In this document: piece by piece, positions 47,037 to 56,515 of the stretch
How positions within the stretch are numbered: the stretch's first letter is position 1
Layout of the letters: each line of letters starts with the position of its first letter
NCBI RefSeq assembly: GCF_024347355.1
Contig: NZ_AP025465.1
Coordinates: 2,728,001 to 2,792,000 of the forward strand
Direction: 5' to 3'
Origin: Vibrio chagasii
GTDB taxonomy: Bacteria > Pseudomonadota > Gammaproteobacteria > Enterobacterales > Vibrionaceae
DNA: 64,000 nt
Notes under the pieces: generated by a model
Told to the model about the DNA's origin: nothing
What the model saw: only the letters and a program-made list of their open reading frames with translations
Databases searched by the model: none
Position numbers and translations under genes: made by a program

Positions 47037-49004
47037 TTAAGAATCTTTGTTTTGAGCATCATCTGATTCAGATTTAACTTCTTCAACTTTTGACTCTTCA
47101 GCTTTAGGTTCCGCTTTAGCTTCTTCTGCCTTAGCTTCAGGTTTTGCTTCTTCCTTTGTAGGTTCAGCTTTTACCTGATCACCCCAACCAGCTGGATCAC
47201 GAATCTCTTGCTTGCGCTCCATCAAGTCATCAATTTGACCTGCATCGATCGTTTCGAACTTCATTAGAGCGTCTTTCATCGAATGCATGATATCCATGTT
47301 ATCTTCAAGAATCTTCTTAGCTCTATCGTAGTTACGGTCGATAAGGATACGAATCTCTTCATCGATAAGCTTAGTCGTGTCATCAGAAACGTGCTTAGCT
47401 TGACTCATGCCGCGACCTAGGAAAACTTCGCCTTCTTCTTCTGCGTAAAGAAGAGGACCCAATTTCTCAGAGAAGCCCCACTGCGTAACCATCTTACGAG
47501 CAATATCAGTTGCACGTTCGATATCGTTAGACGCACCAGTTGACACTTTGTCTTTACCGTAAATAAGTTCTTCAGCAAGACGACCACCGTACAAGCTAGA
47601 AATCATAGACTCTAGGTGTTGGCGAGACATGCTCACACGATCTTGCTCTGGTAGGTACATCGTCACACCTAGCGCTCGACCACGTGGAATGATTGACACT
47701 TTGTACACTGGATCATGCTCTGGCACTAGGCGACCAACAATCGCGTGACCCGCTTCGTGGTAAGCCGTTGACTCTTTCACTTCTTCCGACATTACCATTG
47801 AACGGCGCTCTGCACCCATCATGATTTTGTCTTTAGCAAGTTCAAACTCAACCATAGAAACATTGCGCTTGTTACCACGAGCAGCAAATAGCGCCGCTTC
47901 GTTCACAAGGTTCGCAAGGTCTGCACCTGAGAAGCCTGGTGTACCACGAGCAATAAGAGATGGTTCAACATCGCCTGCTAGTGGAACCTTACGCATGTGT
48001 ACTTTAAGGATCTGCTCACGGCCACGTACGTCTGGTAGACCAACCACAACCTGACGGTCAAAACGACCAGGACGAAGTAGTGCTGGGTCTAGTACGTCTG
48101 GACGGTTAGTCGCTGCGATAACGATAATACCTTCGTTACCTTCGAAACCATCCATCTCAACCAGCATTTGGTTCAGTGTTTGCTCACGCTCATCGTGACC
48201 ACCACCAACACCAGCGCCACGTTGACGACCTACTGCATCGATCTCATCGATAAAGATGATACAAGGTGCTGCTTTCTTAGCTTGTTCAAACATGTCACGT
48301 ACACGAGATGCACCAACACCCACAAACATTTCAACGAAGTCAGAACCTGAAATAGTAAAGAATGGTACTTTCGCTTCACCAGCAATCGCTTTTGCAAGCA
48401 ACGTTTTACCTGTACCAGGAGGACCAACCAACAGGATACCTGTAGGGATCTTACCACCCAGCTTTTGGAAACGACTTGGGTCACGAAGGTAATCAACCAA
48501 TTCTTTCACGTCTTCTTTTGCTTCGTCACAACCAGCAACATCCGCAAACAACGTTTTGATCTGTTCTTCGCTCATCATACGAGCTTTGCTCTTACCGAAA
48601 GACATCGCGCCTTTACCGCCGCCACCGCCTTGCATTTGACGCATGAAGAAAATCCACACACCAATCAGTAAGATCATTGGGAACCATGAGATGAAGATAG
48701 TGCCAAGTAGGCTCTGCTCTTCAGGTGGGGTGCCCTGAACTTTTACGTTTTGATTAATTAAGTCATCAAGTAGCTTTTGATCATAAACAGGCATGTAAGT
48801 TACATACTTAGCACCACCGCCACGACGTGTGAAAGTGATTTCGCTGTTATTGAACTGTGCGTCTTGAATCTGGCCTTGGCCAACTTCCTGTACAAACGTG
48901 GTGTAATCTACTGCTCTGCCGTTACTTTCCCCAGGGCCGAAGCTCTGGAATACCGACATCAACACTACTGCGATAACAAGCCACAGAATTAAATTTTTTG
49001 CCAT
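47037..49004 (-). CDS. ftsH: ATP-dependent zinc metalloprotease FtsH
   Basis: 655 residues from the ATG at 49004 ([17 protein letters not shown], as in E. coli). Two N-terminal membrane helices (about 4-22 and 98-120), an AAA+ domain with GPPGTGKT, and the zinc motif HEAGH (416-420) are present. It degrades membrane and short-lived cytosolic proteins such as LpxC. The tail after about residue 605 is an unusual run of K/E/A repeats ([18 protein letters not shown]) where E. coli has a Pro/Gly/Asn-rich tail. Confidence 0.97.
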   Translation of the reverse strand: MAKNLILWLVIAVVLMSVFQSFGPGESNGRAVDYTTFVQEVGQGQIQDAQFNNSEITFTRRGGGAKYVTYMPVYDQKLLDDLINQNVKVQGTPPEEQSLLGTIFISWFPMILLIGVWIFFMRQMQGGGGGKGAMSFGKSKARMMSEEQIKTLFADVAGCDEAKEDVKELVDYLRDPSRFQKLGGKIPTGILLVGPPGTGKTLLAKAIAGEAKVPFFTISGSDFVEMFVGVGASRVRDMFEQAKKAAPCIIFIDEIDAVGRQRGAGVGGGHDEREQTLNQMLVEMDGFEGNEGIIVIAATNRPDVLDPALLRPGRFDRQVVVGLPDVRGREQILKVHMRKVPLAGDVEPSLIARGTPGFSGADLANLVNEAALFAARGNKRNVSMVEFELAKDKIMMGAERRSMVMSEEVKESTAYHEAGHAIVGRLVPEHDPVYKVSIIPRGRALGVTMYLPEQDRVSMSRQHLESMISSLYGGRLAEELIYGKDKVSTGASNDIERATDIARKMVTQWGFSEKLGPLLYAEEEGEVFLGRGMSQAKHVSDDTTKLIDEEIRILIDRNYDRAKKILEDNMDIMHSMKDALMKFETIDAGQIDDLMERKQEIRDPAGWGDQVKAEPTKEEAKPEAKAEEAKAEPKAEESKVEEVKSESDDAQNKDS

Positions 49005-49111
49005 GTCACTCAAGGTGTCAGCCTCTCGATAACTAATTGTAATTAAAGGTAGGGTACTACAGTTTGTAACCTGTAGCCATATTGTTAACTCTCACTCTTG
49101 GAAGAGAATCG

Positions 49112-49741
49112 TTAACCTTTGTAACCAGTGGCTACGATAAACACTTCACGAGAACGAGCTCGAGAAGAGTCGGGTTTTCTGACTTTCACCGTTTTAAACA
49201 TCTCACGGACGTCTTTAACGTATTGATCAAACCCTTCGCCTTGGAATACTTTTACAATAAAACTACCATCGGTAGCTAGAACTTGTCGACACATATCCAA
49301 AGCTAATTCAACTAAATACATAGCTCTAGGCTGATCTACAGAGTTGTTGCCCGCTATATTAGGTGCCATATCTGACATCACGACATCAACCATGTTTGGT
49401 TGTATACGTTCCAATAAGGCTTCAAGAACAGCGTCTTCGCGAAAATCGCCTTGTAAGAAGCTAACGCCAGCAATCGGATCCATTGGTAACAAGTCACACG
49501 CAATGATTTGTCCGTTGTCTCCAACAATCTTAGCAGCATATTGAGACCAACCACCAGGCGCTGCACCTAAATCCACAACGGTCATCCCTGGAGACAGCAA
49601 TTTATCTTTCGTTTGAATCTCTTCCATTTTGAAATAAGCACGTGAGCGATAGCCTTTCTTTCTTGCTTCGTTTGCGTACTTGTCGTCGAAGTGTTCCTTC
49701 AACCAACGGCCTGAACTGGCCGAGTGTTTCTGTTTGCTCAT
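49112..49741 (-). CDS. rlmE: 23S rRNA 2'-O-ribose U2552 methyltransferase RlmE (FtsJ)
   Basis: 209 residues from the ATG at 49741 ([16 protein letters not shown]), the family start. SAM-binding [14 protein letters not shown] and the catalytic K-D-K region (for example DMAPNIAGN) are clear. It methylates U2552 in assembled 50S. Transcribed ahead of ftsH in the same direction (107 bp gap), divergent from yhbY. Confidence 0.97.
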   Translation of the reverse strand: MSKQKHSASSGRWLKEHFDDKYANEARKKGYRSRAYFKMEEIQTKDKLLSPGMTVVDLGAAPGGWSQYAAKIVGDNGQIIACDLLPMDPIAGVSFLQGDFREDAVLEALLERIQPNMVDVVMSDMAPNIAGNNSVDQPRAMYLVELALDMCRQVLATDGSFIVKVFQGEGFDQYVKDVREMFKTVKVRKPDSSRARSREVFIVATGYKG

Positions 49742-49856
49742 TGGATACCTAAAGTGGAGGAAAGTACTAATTGCCGAATAAATTATAGTCTTCAGCATTA
49801 GATGGCGTTAAAATAGGTTTTTTTCAACCCTAATAGTAAAGAAAATTGGCCGCGTA

Positions 49857-50153
49857 ATGAACCTAAGTACCAAACAAAAGCAGCATCTAAAGGGCCTAGC
49901 TCACAGTTTAAAACCTGTAGTGCTAATGGGCGCAAATGGACTTACTGAAGCTGTTCTAGCGGAAATCGAATTAGCTCTAGACCACCACGAACTGATCAAA
50001 ATTAAAGTTGCATCAGAAGACCGTGAAACTAAGCAGCTGATTATCGATGCAATTGTACGTGAAACTAAAGCTGAGAAAGTACAGACTATCGGTAAAGTTC
50101 TAGTACTGTTCCGTCAGTCAGAAGCACGTAAAATCGAGATTCCACGTAAATAA
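49857..50153 (+). CDS. yhbY: Ribosome assembly RNA-binding protein YhbY
   Basis: 98 residues of the CRM domain family. It begins LSTKQKQHLKGLAHSL and has the signature VVLMGANGLTEAV. It binds pre-50S particles. Divergent from rlmE and convergent with greA, the conserved order. Confidence 0.96.
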   Translation: MNLSTKQKQHLKGLAHSLKPVVLMGANGLTEAVLAEIELALDHHELIKIKVASEDRETKQLIIDAIVRETKAEKVQTIGKVLVLFRQSEARKIEIPRK

Positions 50154-50226
50154 GTTAGCCATATAATAAGCTAGCTTCACAAAGGGATAGCCAGTGCGCT
50201 TATCTTTTAGTGTAGCGTGAGAAACG

Positions 50227-50253
50227 AAAAAGGTCGCATTTAGCGACCTTTTT
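50227..50253. terminator. Bidirectional terminator, yhbY / greA
   Basis: AAAAAGGTCGC (50227-50237) pairs perfectly with GCGACCTTTTT (50243-50253). Confidence 0.92.
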
Positions 50254-50279
50254 ACTTATCAGAAACAAAGAAAATTCAA

Positions 50280-50753
50280 TTAGATATATTCTACTTTGTC
50301 AATTTCGTAATCTTTATCACCACCAGGAGTCGAAATCATCACTTCGTCGCCTTCCATCTTACCGATAAGACCACGAGCAATTGGTGACTTCACTGAGATA
50401 CGGCCAGTTTTGATATCGGCTTCGTCTTCAGAAACGATTTGGTAACGGTACTCTTCGTCTGTATCAACATCAATCAGAGTTACTGTTGTACCAAAGATAA
50501 TCTTACCCGTGTTTTCCATTTGGGTTACATCGATGATCTGAGCTAGAGATAGCTTGTATTCGATATCACGGATTTGAGCTTCACAGATACCTTGCTCTTC
50601 ACGAGCGGCGTGGTATTCAGCATTCTCTTTTAAGTCACCTAGTTCACGTGCTTCACCAATAGCTGCTGAGATAACAGGGCGTAGCTTAAGTAGGCGATCT
50701 AATTCGTCACGTAGCTGCTGAGCGCCACGTACTGTCATTGGAACCTTTTCCAT
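50280..50753 (-). CDS. greA: Transcription elongation factor GreA
   Basis: 157 residues. N-terminal coiled coil with the catalytic acidic tip ([18 protein letters not shown]) and a C-terminal globular domain. It stimulates cleavage of backtracked RNA in RNA polymerase. Its upstream region is shared with the ompU promoter region. Confidence 0.97.
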   Translation of the reverse strand: MEKVPMTVRGAQQLRDELDRLLKLRPVISAAIGEARELGDLKENAEYHAAREEQGICEAQIRDIEYKLSLAQIIDVTQMENTGKIIFGTTVTLIDVDTDEEYRYQIVSEDEADIKTGRISVKSPIARGLIGKMEGDEVMISTPGGDKDYEIDKVEYI

Positions 50754-51268
50754 TTTTTACCTCTATGCCAAAGCTTTCTTTGGCCAACATAAATCCACCC
50801 AACGTATTTTATTGGGTAGTAGAAACAAAACAATTTGGCTTAGTGTAAACAAACTTTATGGCTAAATCATCTTTATTCCACTTTGCGTTTTAAAAGCTGT
50901 ATCTAGGTCTAAATTACAGACATCACAAAAATGAATAACAACACCCCAATCAATAAGACGGCAAATAAATACCTAAAAAAACAAAAAACAAACAAAATAA
51001 ACACAGATCACACTTTTGTAAAAATAACTATAAAACAAAGCCTTAAATGACAACAAATATAATAAAACAGTGTTCATTTTTTAGTTTTATATCATTTTAC
51101 TAACTGACAATGGAACTTTAGAGGTAAAAAGTAACCCATGGATTGCACTGGCATTTTTCAGACTTCTGTTCTAATCATGGTTATGAAGCCTGATTAATAC
51201 GGGCAATACACAAAAGGGTTCAAATCCTTAATAAAAACTTCTATGGACAGTAATTAGGAAATTATAAC
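50754..51268 (+). promoter_or_regulatory. ompU/greA divergent control region, very AT-rich
   Basis: 515 bp without a gene. The section 50930-51110 is dominated by A-tracts (AAAAAAACAAAAAACAAAC) and TAAAA repeats, near the loose ToxR recognition pattern TNAAA-N5-TNAAA but without a perfect pair. A TTGCAC at about 51145 with TTCTAAT about 20 bases on may be the ompU promoter. The AGGAAA ribosome site ends 8 bases before ATG. In V. cholerae ompU is directly activated by ToxR, so this is the expected control region. Confidence 0.55.
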
Positions 51269-52279
51269 ATGAACAAGACTATGATCGCGCTTGCTGTATC
51301 TGCTGCAGCTCTTGCTACTGGCGCTAACGCGGCAGAACTATACAACCAAGACGGTACGTCTCTAGACATGGGTGGCCGCGCTGAAGCTCGTCTATCTATG
51401 AAAGATGGAAAAGCTGACGATTTATCTCGTGTACGTCTAAACTTCCTAGGTAAAGTTGATATCCAAGACGGCCTATACGGTGTTGGTTTCTACGAAGGTG
51501 AGTTCACTACTGCAGATGCAGATGCAAATGAAGATACAGGTGATAACGGTTCAGACATTGACAACCGTTACACATACGCTGGTCTTGGCGGTACATTCGG
51601 CGAAGTGACTTACGGTAAGAACGACGGTGCACTAGGTGTAATCACAGACTTCACGGATATCATGGCTTACCACGGTAACAGTGCTGCTTACAAAGTAGAA
51701 ACAGCTGACCGCGCAGACAACATGCTATCTTACAAAGGCCAATTCCAAGATCTAGGCGTAAAAGCGAGCTACCGTTTTTCTGACCGCATTGAAAACAAAG
51801 ACGGCACTATCTCTGAAACAGAGTTTGATGGCTACTCTCTATCTGGTGTGTATGCTTTCGGTACATCTGGCTTCAAACTAGGTGCTGGCTATGCTGACCA
51901 AAACAAAGGCAAAAATGCATCTGAAGACGAGTACATGGTTGCGGGTTCATACGAGTTAAATGAGTTATACTTTGCTGCGACTGTTGTAATGGGCACAGAC
52001 AAAGATGGTTCTAACAAGACTGACAAAACAGGTTACGAGTTAGCGGCTGCTTATACACTAGACCAAACTGTATTCAGCACAACTTACAACAAACTTGAAA
52101 AAGAAACATCTGGTAACAAAAATGATACTGCTGACAACCTAGCGGTTGATGCAACTTACTACTTCAAGCCGAACTTCCGTGGCTACGTATCATACAACTT
52201 CAACCTACTAGACAAGAAAGAAGTTGGTAAATTAGATTCTGAAGACGAGCTAGCTCTAGGTCTACGTTACGACTTCTAA
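51269..52279 (+). CDS. ompU: Outer-membrane porin OmpU
   Basis: 336 residues. A Sec signal peptide ends at ATGANA before AELYNQDG. The rest shows beta-barrel alternation with Gly/aromatic pairs and ends in the C-terminal phenylalanine (LGLRYDF) used by the BAM complex. The greA–ompU–dacB order equals V. cholerae VC0634–VC0632. OmpU is the main cation-selective general porin of vibrios, involved in bile and antimicrobial peptide resistance. In oyster-pathogenic vibrios it also contributes to host-cell adhesion. Monocistronic with its own terminator. Confidence 0.95.
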   Translation: MNKTMIALAVSAAALATGANAAELYNQDGTSLDMGGRAEARLSMKDGKADDLSRVRLNFLGKVDIQDGLYGVGFYEGEFTTADADANEDTGDNGSDIDNRYTYAGLGGTFGEVTYGKNDGALGVITDFTDIMAYHGNSAAYKVETADRADNMLSYKGQFQDLGVKASYRFSDRIENKDGTISETEFDGYSLSGVYAFGTSGFKLGAGYADQNKGKNASEDEYMVAGSYELNELYFAATVVMGTDKDGSNKTDKTGYELAAAYTLDQTVFSTTYNKLEKETSGNKNDTADNLAVDATYYFKPNFRGYVSYNFNLLDKKEVGKLDSEDELALGLRYDF

Positions 52280-52314
52280 CTCTGATTATCTAATTGATTA
52301 GTTAATTAAGAATC

Positions 52315-52342
52315 AAAACGCCCGCTCTCTAGCGGGCGTTTT
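52315..52342 (+). terminator. Terminator of ompU
   Basis: AAAACGCCCGCT (52315-52326) pairs perfectly with AGCGGGCGTTTT (52331-52342), followed by TT. Confidence 0.93.
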
Positions 52343-52387
52343 TTATATCTGTATACTGAAAACATCAGCCATCCAAGACAATCTTCT

Positions 52388-53821
52388 ATGCGCCTTCTAT
52401 CCACACTACTGCTATGTAGTTTTTCCATTAGCGCTTTCTCTATTGACGCTTTCGCATACGCCCCTCTAGATACACTGCCCGATGGTAGTAGTACGAGTTT
52501 GCTCCTCCAATCGTTAAGCGATGATTCGAGCGAGCTTAATTCCAATAGCGATGAGTTTTATCCTCCTGCTAGTACGTTAAAACTGGTGACGGCTTTAGCG
52601 GCTAAATTAGAGCTGGGCGACAACTTTCATTACACCACCAGCATTGTTCGTTCTGGCAATGATTCAATCATTTCATTTAGCGGCGACCCAACCTTGCAAC
52701 GTGAACAGCTAAAAAGCCTGTTAGCTCAGTACGCTAAGTCTCAATCCAGAACCATCAAAGGCAACTTATACCTAGATAACACGGCTTATACCGGCTATCA
52801 ACGGGCGGTTGGTTGGCCTTGGGACATTCTAGGCGTTTGTTACAGCGCGCCTTCTAGTGCAATGACCTTAGACAGCAACTGTGTACAAGCCTCTATTTAC
52901 ACAAAGGATAACGGCAGCACTCGCGTCTATATTCCAGCCCATTATCCAATAGACGTGACAACCAATGCAGCCACTGTTACGCGCTCTGGACAAAAAGCTA
53001 CCCAGTGCGACTTAGAGCTCATCACCACGCCAGATAACTCGTACACGCTCTCTGGTTGCTTAGTGGAACGTAAGAAGCCATTACCACTAAAGTTCGCCAT
53101 TCAAAATCCTGAGCTTTACACCTCTCAAGTGGTGAACTCACTACTTAACGAGCTGAAAATACAAGTAAAGGGTGATGTGATCATTGGAACTAAGGAAAGC
53201 ACAAACAACACGACGTTAGTGGCTAGCCATCACTCAGCGAAACTTCCAGACCTGCTCGATACTATGCTCAAGAAATCCGATAACCTGATCGCAGACAACC
53301 TAACCAAAACCTTGGGAGCAAAGTTTTATGTGCAATCGGGGAGTTTCAATAACGGCACTGAAGCAATAAAACAGATACTGCTGACCAAAGCGAATATCGA
53401 CCTCAGCAAAGCGCAGCTCGTTGATGGTTCTGGGTTATCTAGAAACAACCGAATGAGATCGCAGACCATGGCTAAAGTGCTTCGTTATATCTGGGAAAAC
53501 GACTCACAGCTCAACCTAATCAATGCCATGCCAATATCAGGTATGAATGGAACGCTTAAGTACCGACAAAGCATGAGGAAAGCGCCGATTCAAAGCAATA
53601 TCATAGCGAAGAGTGGTTCTTTGTACGGAACCTACAATATGGCGGGATATGGTTTGGATGAGTCTGGGAAGCCAAACTCTCTGTTTGTGCAATTTGTTCG
53701 TGATTACTTCCCTGAAGAGCAAGATCCAGACAAACCAGTGGAAGCACCGATTACGCAGTTTGAACGTGCTTTTTATAAAGATGTGATTGAATACAGCCAA
53801 ACACAGAGCCAGTCCAAATAG
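52388..53821 (+). CDS. dacB: D-alanyl-D-alanine carboxypeptidase/endopeptidase (PBP4, DacB)
   Basis: 477 residues with a signal peptide (LLLCSFSISAFSIDAFA). The S13 peptidase motifs are in order: SxxK as STLK (near residue 60), SxN as SDN in KKSDNLIADNL, and the KSG variant of KTG in AKSGSLYGTY. It acts in the periplasm to trim or cut peptidoglycan cross-links. Placed directly after ompU as in V. cholerae. Confidence 0.95.
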   Translation: MRLLSTLLLCSFSISAFSIDAFAYAPLDTLPDGSSTSLLLQSLSDDSSELNSNSDEFYPPASTLKLVTALAAKLELGDNFHYTTSIVRSGNDSIISFSGDPTLQREQLKSLLAQYAKSQSRTIKGNLYLDNTAYTGYQRAVGWPWDILGVCYSAPSSAMTLDSNCVQASIYTKDNGSTRVYIPAHYPIDVTTNAATVTRSGQKATQCDLELITTPDNSYTLSGCLVERKKPLPLKFAIQNPELYTSQVVNSLLNELKIQVKGDVIIGTKESTNNTTLVASHHSAKLPDLLDTMLKKSDNLIADNLTKTLGAKFYVQSGSFNNGTEAIKQILLTKANIDLSKAQLVDGSGLSRNNRMRSQTMAKVLRYIWENDSQLNLINAMPISGMNGTLKYRQSMRKAPIQSNIIAKSGSLYGTYNMAGYGLDESGKPNSLFVQFVRDYFPEEQDPDKPVEAPITQFERAFYKDVIEYSQTQSQSK

Positions 53822-53855
53822 CAAACCGTTTGTTGTAAGCGGTTTATGACGCAAT

Positions 53856-53896
53856 AAAAATGGCGCTGAAGATCTAAGATCTTCAGCGCCATTTTT
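53856..53896. terminator. Strong bidirectional terminator, dacB / mgtE
   Basis: A 19-bp perfect stem pairs 53856-53874 with 53878-53896 around TAA, with A-run and T-run ends. Confidence 0.94.
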
Positions 53897-53929
53897 TATT
53901 TTCGAAGTGCTGTTACTATTTAATAAGCG

Positions 53930-54775
53930 CTAGGCGATGCCTAAAAACGCATTCACGACAGTGAAATAGATCCACATCCCCGAGATGTCTACTATTGAGG
54001 CCAATACTGGGCTCACTAGCACTGCAGGGTCCAACTTGAACAAACGAGCCACGATAGGCAACCCGCCGCCAAGAACCGTCGATATTGTCACCTGAATAAA
54101 CAGAGCAACAGCGATTGCAAAGGCAATCATATTAATGTCATAGCCACCAGTGGATTGGTTCTCACTGAACAGTAAGATACGTCCAATCATTACCGCGGCA
54201 ATCGCCAGTGCTAAACAAATAGCCACTCTAAACTCTTTCCATAGAACATTGGCCCACTGACGTTTTTTCAATTCACCAGTGGCTAAGGCTCTAATCACCA
54301 AAGTAGCGGCTTGTGTTCCCGTGTTACCTCCCGCTGCAGCGATAACTGGCATATAGATAGCCAGCAGTACCAACTGGCTTAGGATATCTTCATACTGAGC
54401 AATGATAAGCCCAGAAACGATGCCCAGCAGTGCCAGCGCAATAATCCAACCGATACGCTGTCTAACATGGCTTAATACACCTGTAGAAAGGTAACCCTGT
54501 TGAGGCTCAACCTCTGAATAGATTAGCCCTAGTTGGTGAGCTAGATGTCGCGAACGCTTTTCAAAGCCTTGCTCCTCTAACTCACTAAGTAGAGCTTGAA
54601 TCGTACTTAGAGAGCATTGCCCTAATACAAGTACTGCATCTTCAAGCGGCATACAGTTCAAAAGCCTGACCTGCTGTTCACGCCCGTATTGCTGAAATGC
54701 ATTCGATACAGCTTGGATGTCTTGCTCTGAGTACAGAGCTTCAATAGATAAAAAAGTGTTGTTCATTACCGTCAT
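53930..54775 (-). CDS. MgtE-type Mg2+ transporter lacking CBS domains
   Basis: 281 residues from the ATG at 54775, which has GGGAGA 6 bases upstream; a TTG 21 bases earlier is less likely. The membrane half carries the MgtE signature PVIAAAGGNTGTQAATL and about five helices (residues 105-281). The N-terminal 100 residues are a short helical region. The CBS pair that senses Mg2+ and gates full-length MgtE (about 450 residues) is absent. A 320-base leader with a 14-codon ORF and a competing stem lies upstream, so control may be at the RNA level. Substrate may be Mg2+ or Co2+. Confidence 0.88.
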   Translation of the reverse strand: MTVMNNTFLSIEALYSEQDIQAVSNAFQQYGREQQVRLLNCMPLEDAVLVLGQCSLSTIQALLSELEEQGFEKRSRHLAHQLGLIYSEVEPQQGYLSTGVLSHVRQRIGWIIALALLGIVSGLIIAQYEDILSQLVLLAIYMPVIAAAGGNTGTQAATLVIRALATGELKKRQWANVLWKEFRVAICLALAIAAVMIGRILLFSENQSTGGYDINMIAFAIAVALFIQVTISTVLGGGLPIVARLFKLDPAVLVSPVLASIVDISGMWIYFTVVNAFLGIA

Positions 54776-54843
54776 GGCGAATCTCCCGATTGGCAAAGGT
54801 AACGACCATCAAAACAAGTAGCCTACAGTGAGTACTTCACAAA

Positions 54844-54911
54844 CATAAAGCGGTGTACACCAAGAGCGGAGAACTCGATACATAAAGCATATAACTGAGC
54901 GCACCAAGAGC
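54844..54911. repeat. Imperfect duplication in the mgtE leader
   Basis: CATAAAGC occurs at 54844-54851 and 54881-54888. CACCAAGAGC occurs at 54858-54867 and 54902-54911. The same pair of words in the same order suggests a tandem duplication of about 40 bp that has drifted. GGTGTACACC at 54852-54861 is a perfect palindrome. Confidence 0.6.
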
Positions 54912-55006
54912 TTAAAGCACTGATGTGTCTACTTGTTAGAATCTAGAGTGTGGAAAATAATGAAGGGAAAACAAAGATACCCTACCTGAACGGCAGGACA
55001 ATAGAT

Positions 55007-55061
55007 CAATACCGAGACAGATTATTCTTCTCCATTCAAACTAGGAGGATGGTCGGTATTG
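55007..55061 (-). promoter_or_regulatory. Competing stem around the mgtE leader ORF (candidate attenuator)
   Basis: CAATACCGA (55007-55015) and TCGGTATTG (55053-55061) are perfect 9-bp complements. In the transcript one arm lies inside codons 2-5 of the small ORF and the other starts 6 bases after its stop. A ribosome on the ORF must therefore melt the stem. This is the geometry of translation-coupled attenuation. No intrinsic terminator is seen downstream, so any termination would be Rho-dependent. Confidence 0.5.
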
Positions 55062-55066
55062 TTCAT
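55022..55066 (-). CDS. Putative 14-residue leader peptide upstream of mgtE
   Basis: ATG at 55066 with TTGGAG ending 6 bases upstream; stop TAA at 55022-55024. The peptide is MNNTDHPPSLNGEE. Two consecutive prolines and acidic residues recall enterobacterial MgtL, whose acidic/proline-rich start destabilises the ribosome at low Mg2+ and controls mgtA. It does not resemble MgtL in sequence otherwise. Real translation is unproven. Confidence 0.5.
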   Translation of the reverse strand: MNNTDHPPSLNGEE

Positions 55067-55084
55067 AAAAATCTCCAAAATTAC

Positions 55085-55111
55085 TGTCAGTTCGACAGCG
55101 CGCATAGTGTA
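55085..55111 (-). promoter_or_regulatory. Putative mgtE promoter and adjacent palindrome
   Basis: On the minus strand an extended -10 TGCTACACT (TACACT at 55106-55111) lies 40 bases before the leader ORF. CTGTCAGTTCGACAG (55085-55099) is a hairpin or operator with 5-bp arms at the expected transcript start. TTGACG at 55133-55138 is too far (21 bp) for an ideal -35. Moderate evidence only. Confidence 0.4.
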
Positions 55112-55152
55112 GCAATGCCGTTAAAAAGACTTCGTCAATTCTCTGTCAATAA

Positions 55153-55176
55153 AAAAGGCATCCGTAGATGCCTTTT
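55153..55176 (-). terminator. Terminator of tyrS
   Basis: AAAAGGCATC (55153-55162) pairs with GATGCCTTTT (55167-55176); T-run on the minus strand. Confidence 0.88.
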
Positions 55177-55198
55177 ATTCAATCATTGATGTACGTTA

Positions 55199-56386
55199 TT
55201 ACTTGATAGTAATACGAGCAAACTTACGCTTACCTACTTGGTAAACAGCTGTACCAGCTTCTGGTACCAGTTTGTTGTCTTCAACTTTCTCGCCTTCGAT
55301 CTTAGCAGCACCCTGCTTGATCATACGCATCGCATCAGAAGTCGAGTTTACTAGGCCCGCTTCTTTTAGAACATTAGCAATTGGTAGGCCCGCTTCGAAT
55401 TCGAACTCAGGCATATCATCTGGCACTTGGTTTTTAGCAAAGCGGTTAACGAACTCTTGCTCTGCAGCATCAGCATCCGCTTCACTGTGGAAACGAGCAA
55501 TGATCTCTTTAGCCAAAAGTACTTTCACGTCACGTGGGTTTTTACCCGCTTCAACACCAGCTTTCAGCTCTGCCACTTCTTCAAGTGGACGGAAAGAAAG
55601 TAGCTCGTAGTAGCTCCACATTAGATCGTCAGAGATAGACATGATCTTACCAAACATTTCGCTTGGTGCTTCGCTAATACCGATGTAGTTGTGTGCAGAC
55701 TTAGACATCTTCTTAACGCCGTCTAGACCAACAAGTAGCGGCATCATCAGTACCGCTTGTGGTTTTTGACCTGCTGCTTTTTGCAGTTCACGGCCCATTA
55801 GCAGGTTAAACTTCTGGTCAGTACCGCCAAGCTCAACATCGCTCTCTAGTGCAACAGAGTCGTGACCTTGTAGAAGTGGGTACATGAATTCGTGGATAGC
55901 GATTGGTTGACCACCAGAGTAACGCTTTTTAAAGTCATCACGCTCAAGCATACGAGCAACAGTTTGGTTAGAAGCAAGACGAATCATACCTTCTGCGCCA
56001 AGGTCAGATAGCCACTCAGAGTTGAAACGAATTTGTGTTTTCGCAGGATCTAGAATTTTGAATACTTGCTCTTTGTAAGTTTCAGCATTCTTCAGTACGT
56101 CTTCACGGCTTAGTGGTGGACGCGTTGAGTTTTTACCTGATGGGTCACCAACCATTGCAGTGAAATCACCAATCAGGAATGTCACTTCATGACCAAGCTC
56201 TTGGAAAGCACGAAGCTTGTTAAAGATAACCGTATGGCCTAGGTGAATATCTGGAGCCGTTGGATCGGCACCCAGTTTAATGCGTAAAGGACGACCTTCT
56301 TTTAATTTAGCAATCAGCTCGTCTTCTGGAATTAGTTCTTCTACGCCACGTTTGATCTCGGCTAGTGCAGCTTCAATACTCGCCAT
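55199..56386 (-). CDS. tyrS: Tyrosyl-tRNA synthetase
   Basis: 395 residues. Class I motifs are HLGH in [12 protein letters not shown] and KMSKS in [13 protein letters not shown]-terminal S4 RNA-binding domain is present ([15 protein letters not shown]). It charges tRNA-Tyr. Monocistronic, divergent from the M23 peptidase gene. Confidence 0.96.
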   Translation of the reverse strand: MASIEAALAEIKRGVEELIPEDELIAKLKEGRPLRIKLGADPTAPDIHLGHTVIFNKLRAFQELGHEVTFLIGDFTAMVGDPSGKNSTRPPLSREDVLKNAETYKEQVFKILDPAKTQIRFNSEWLSDLGAEGMIRLASNQTVARMLERDDFKKRYSGGQPIAIHEFMYPLLQGHDSVALESDVELGGTDQKFNLLMGRELQKAAGQKPQAVLMMPLLVGLDGVKKMSKSAHNYIGISEAPSEMFGKIMSISDDLMWSYYELLSFRPLEEVAELKAGVEAGKNPRDVKVLLAKEIIARFHSEADADAAEQEFVNRFAKNQVPDDMPEFEFEAGLPIANVLKEAGLVNSTSDAMRMIKQGAAKIEGEKVEDNKLVPEAGTAVYQVGKRKFARITIK

Positions 56387-56515
56387 TCTTGTTCACTCCC
56401 ACAGATTTGGCAAAAATATAATAGTTAGACATCTTACTTGAATAGCGATGTATTTTGAAACCAGTTACACTATTCCGTCGCCGATTTTCATAATATTTAC
56501 AGAACGAACCGGAAC

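Noticed and set aside
54950..55189. 79-codon frame on the plus strand between mgtE and tyrS
   Set aside because: It runs through the tyrS terminator and antisense to the mgtE leader, with no ribosome site and no family-like blocks.
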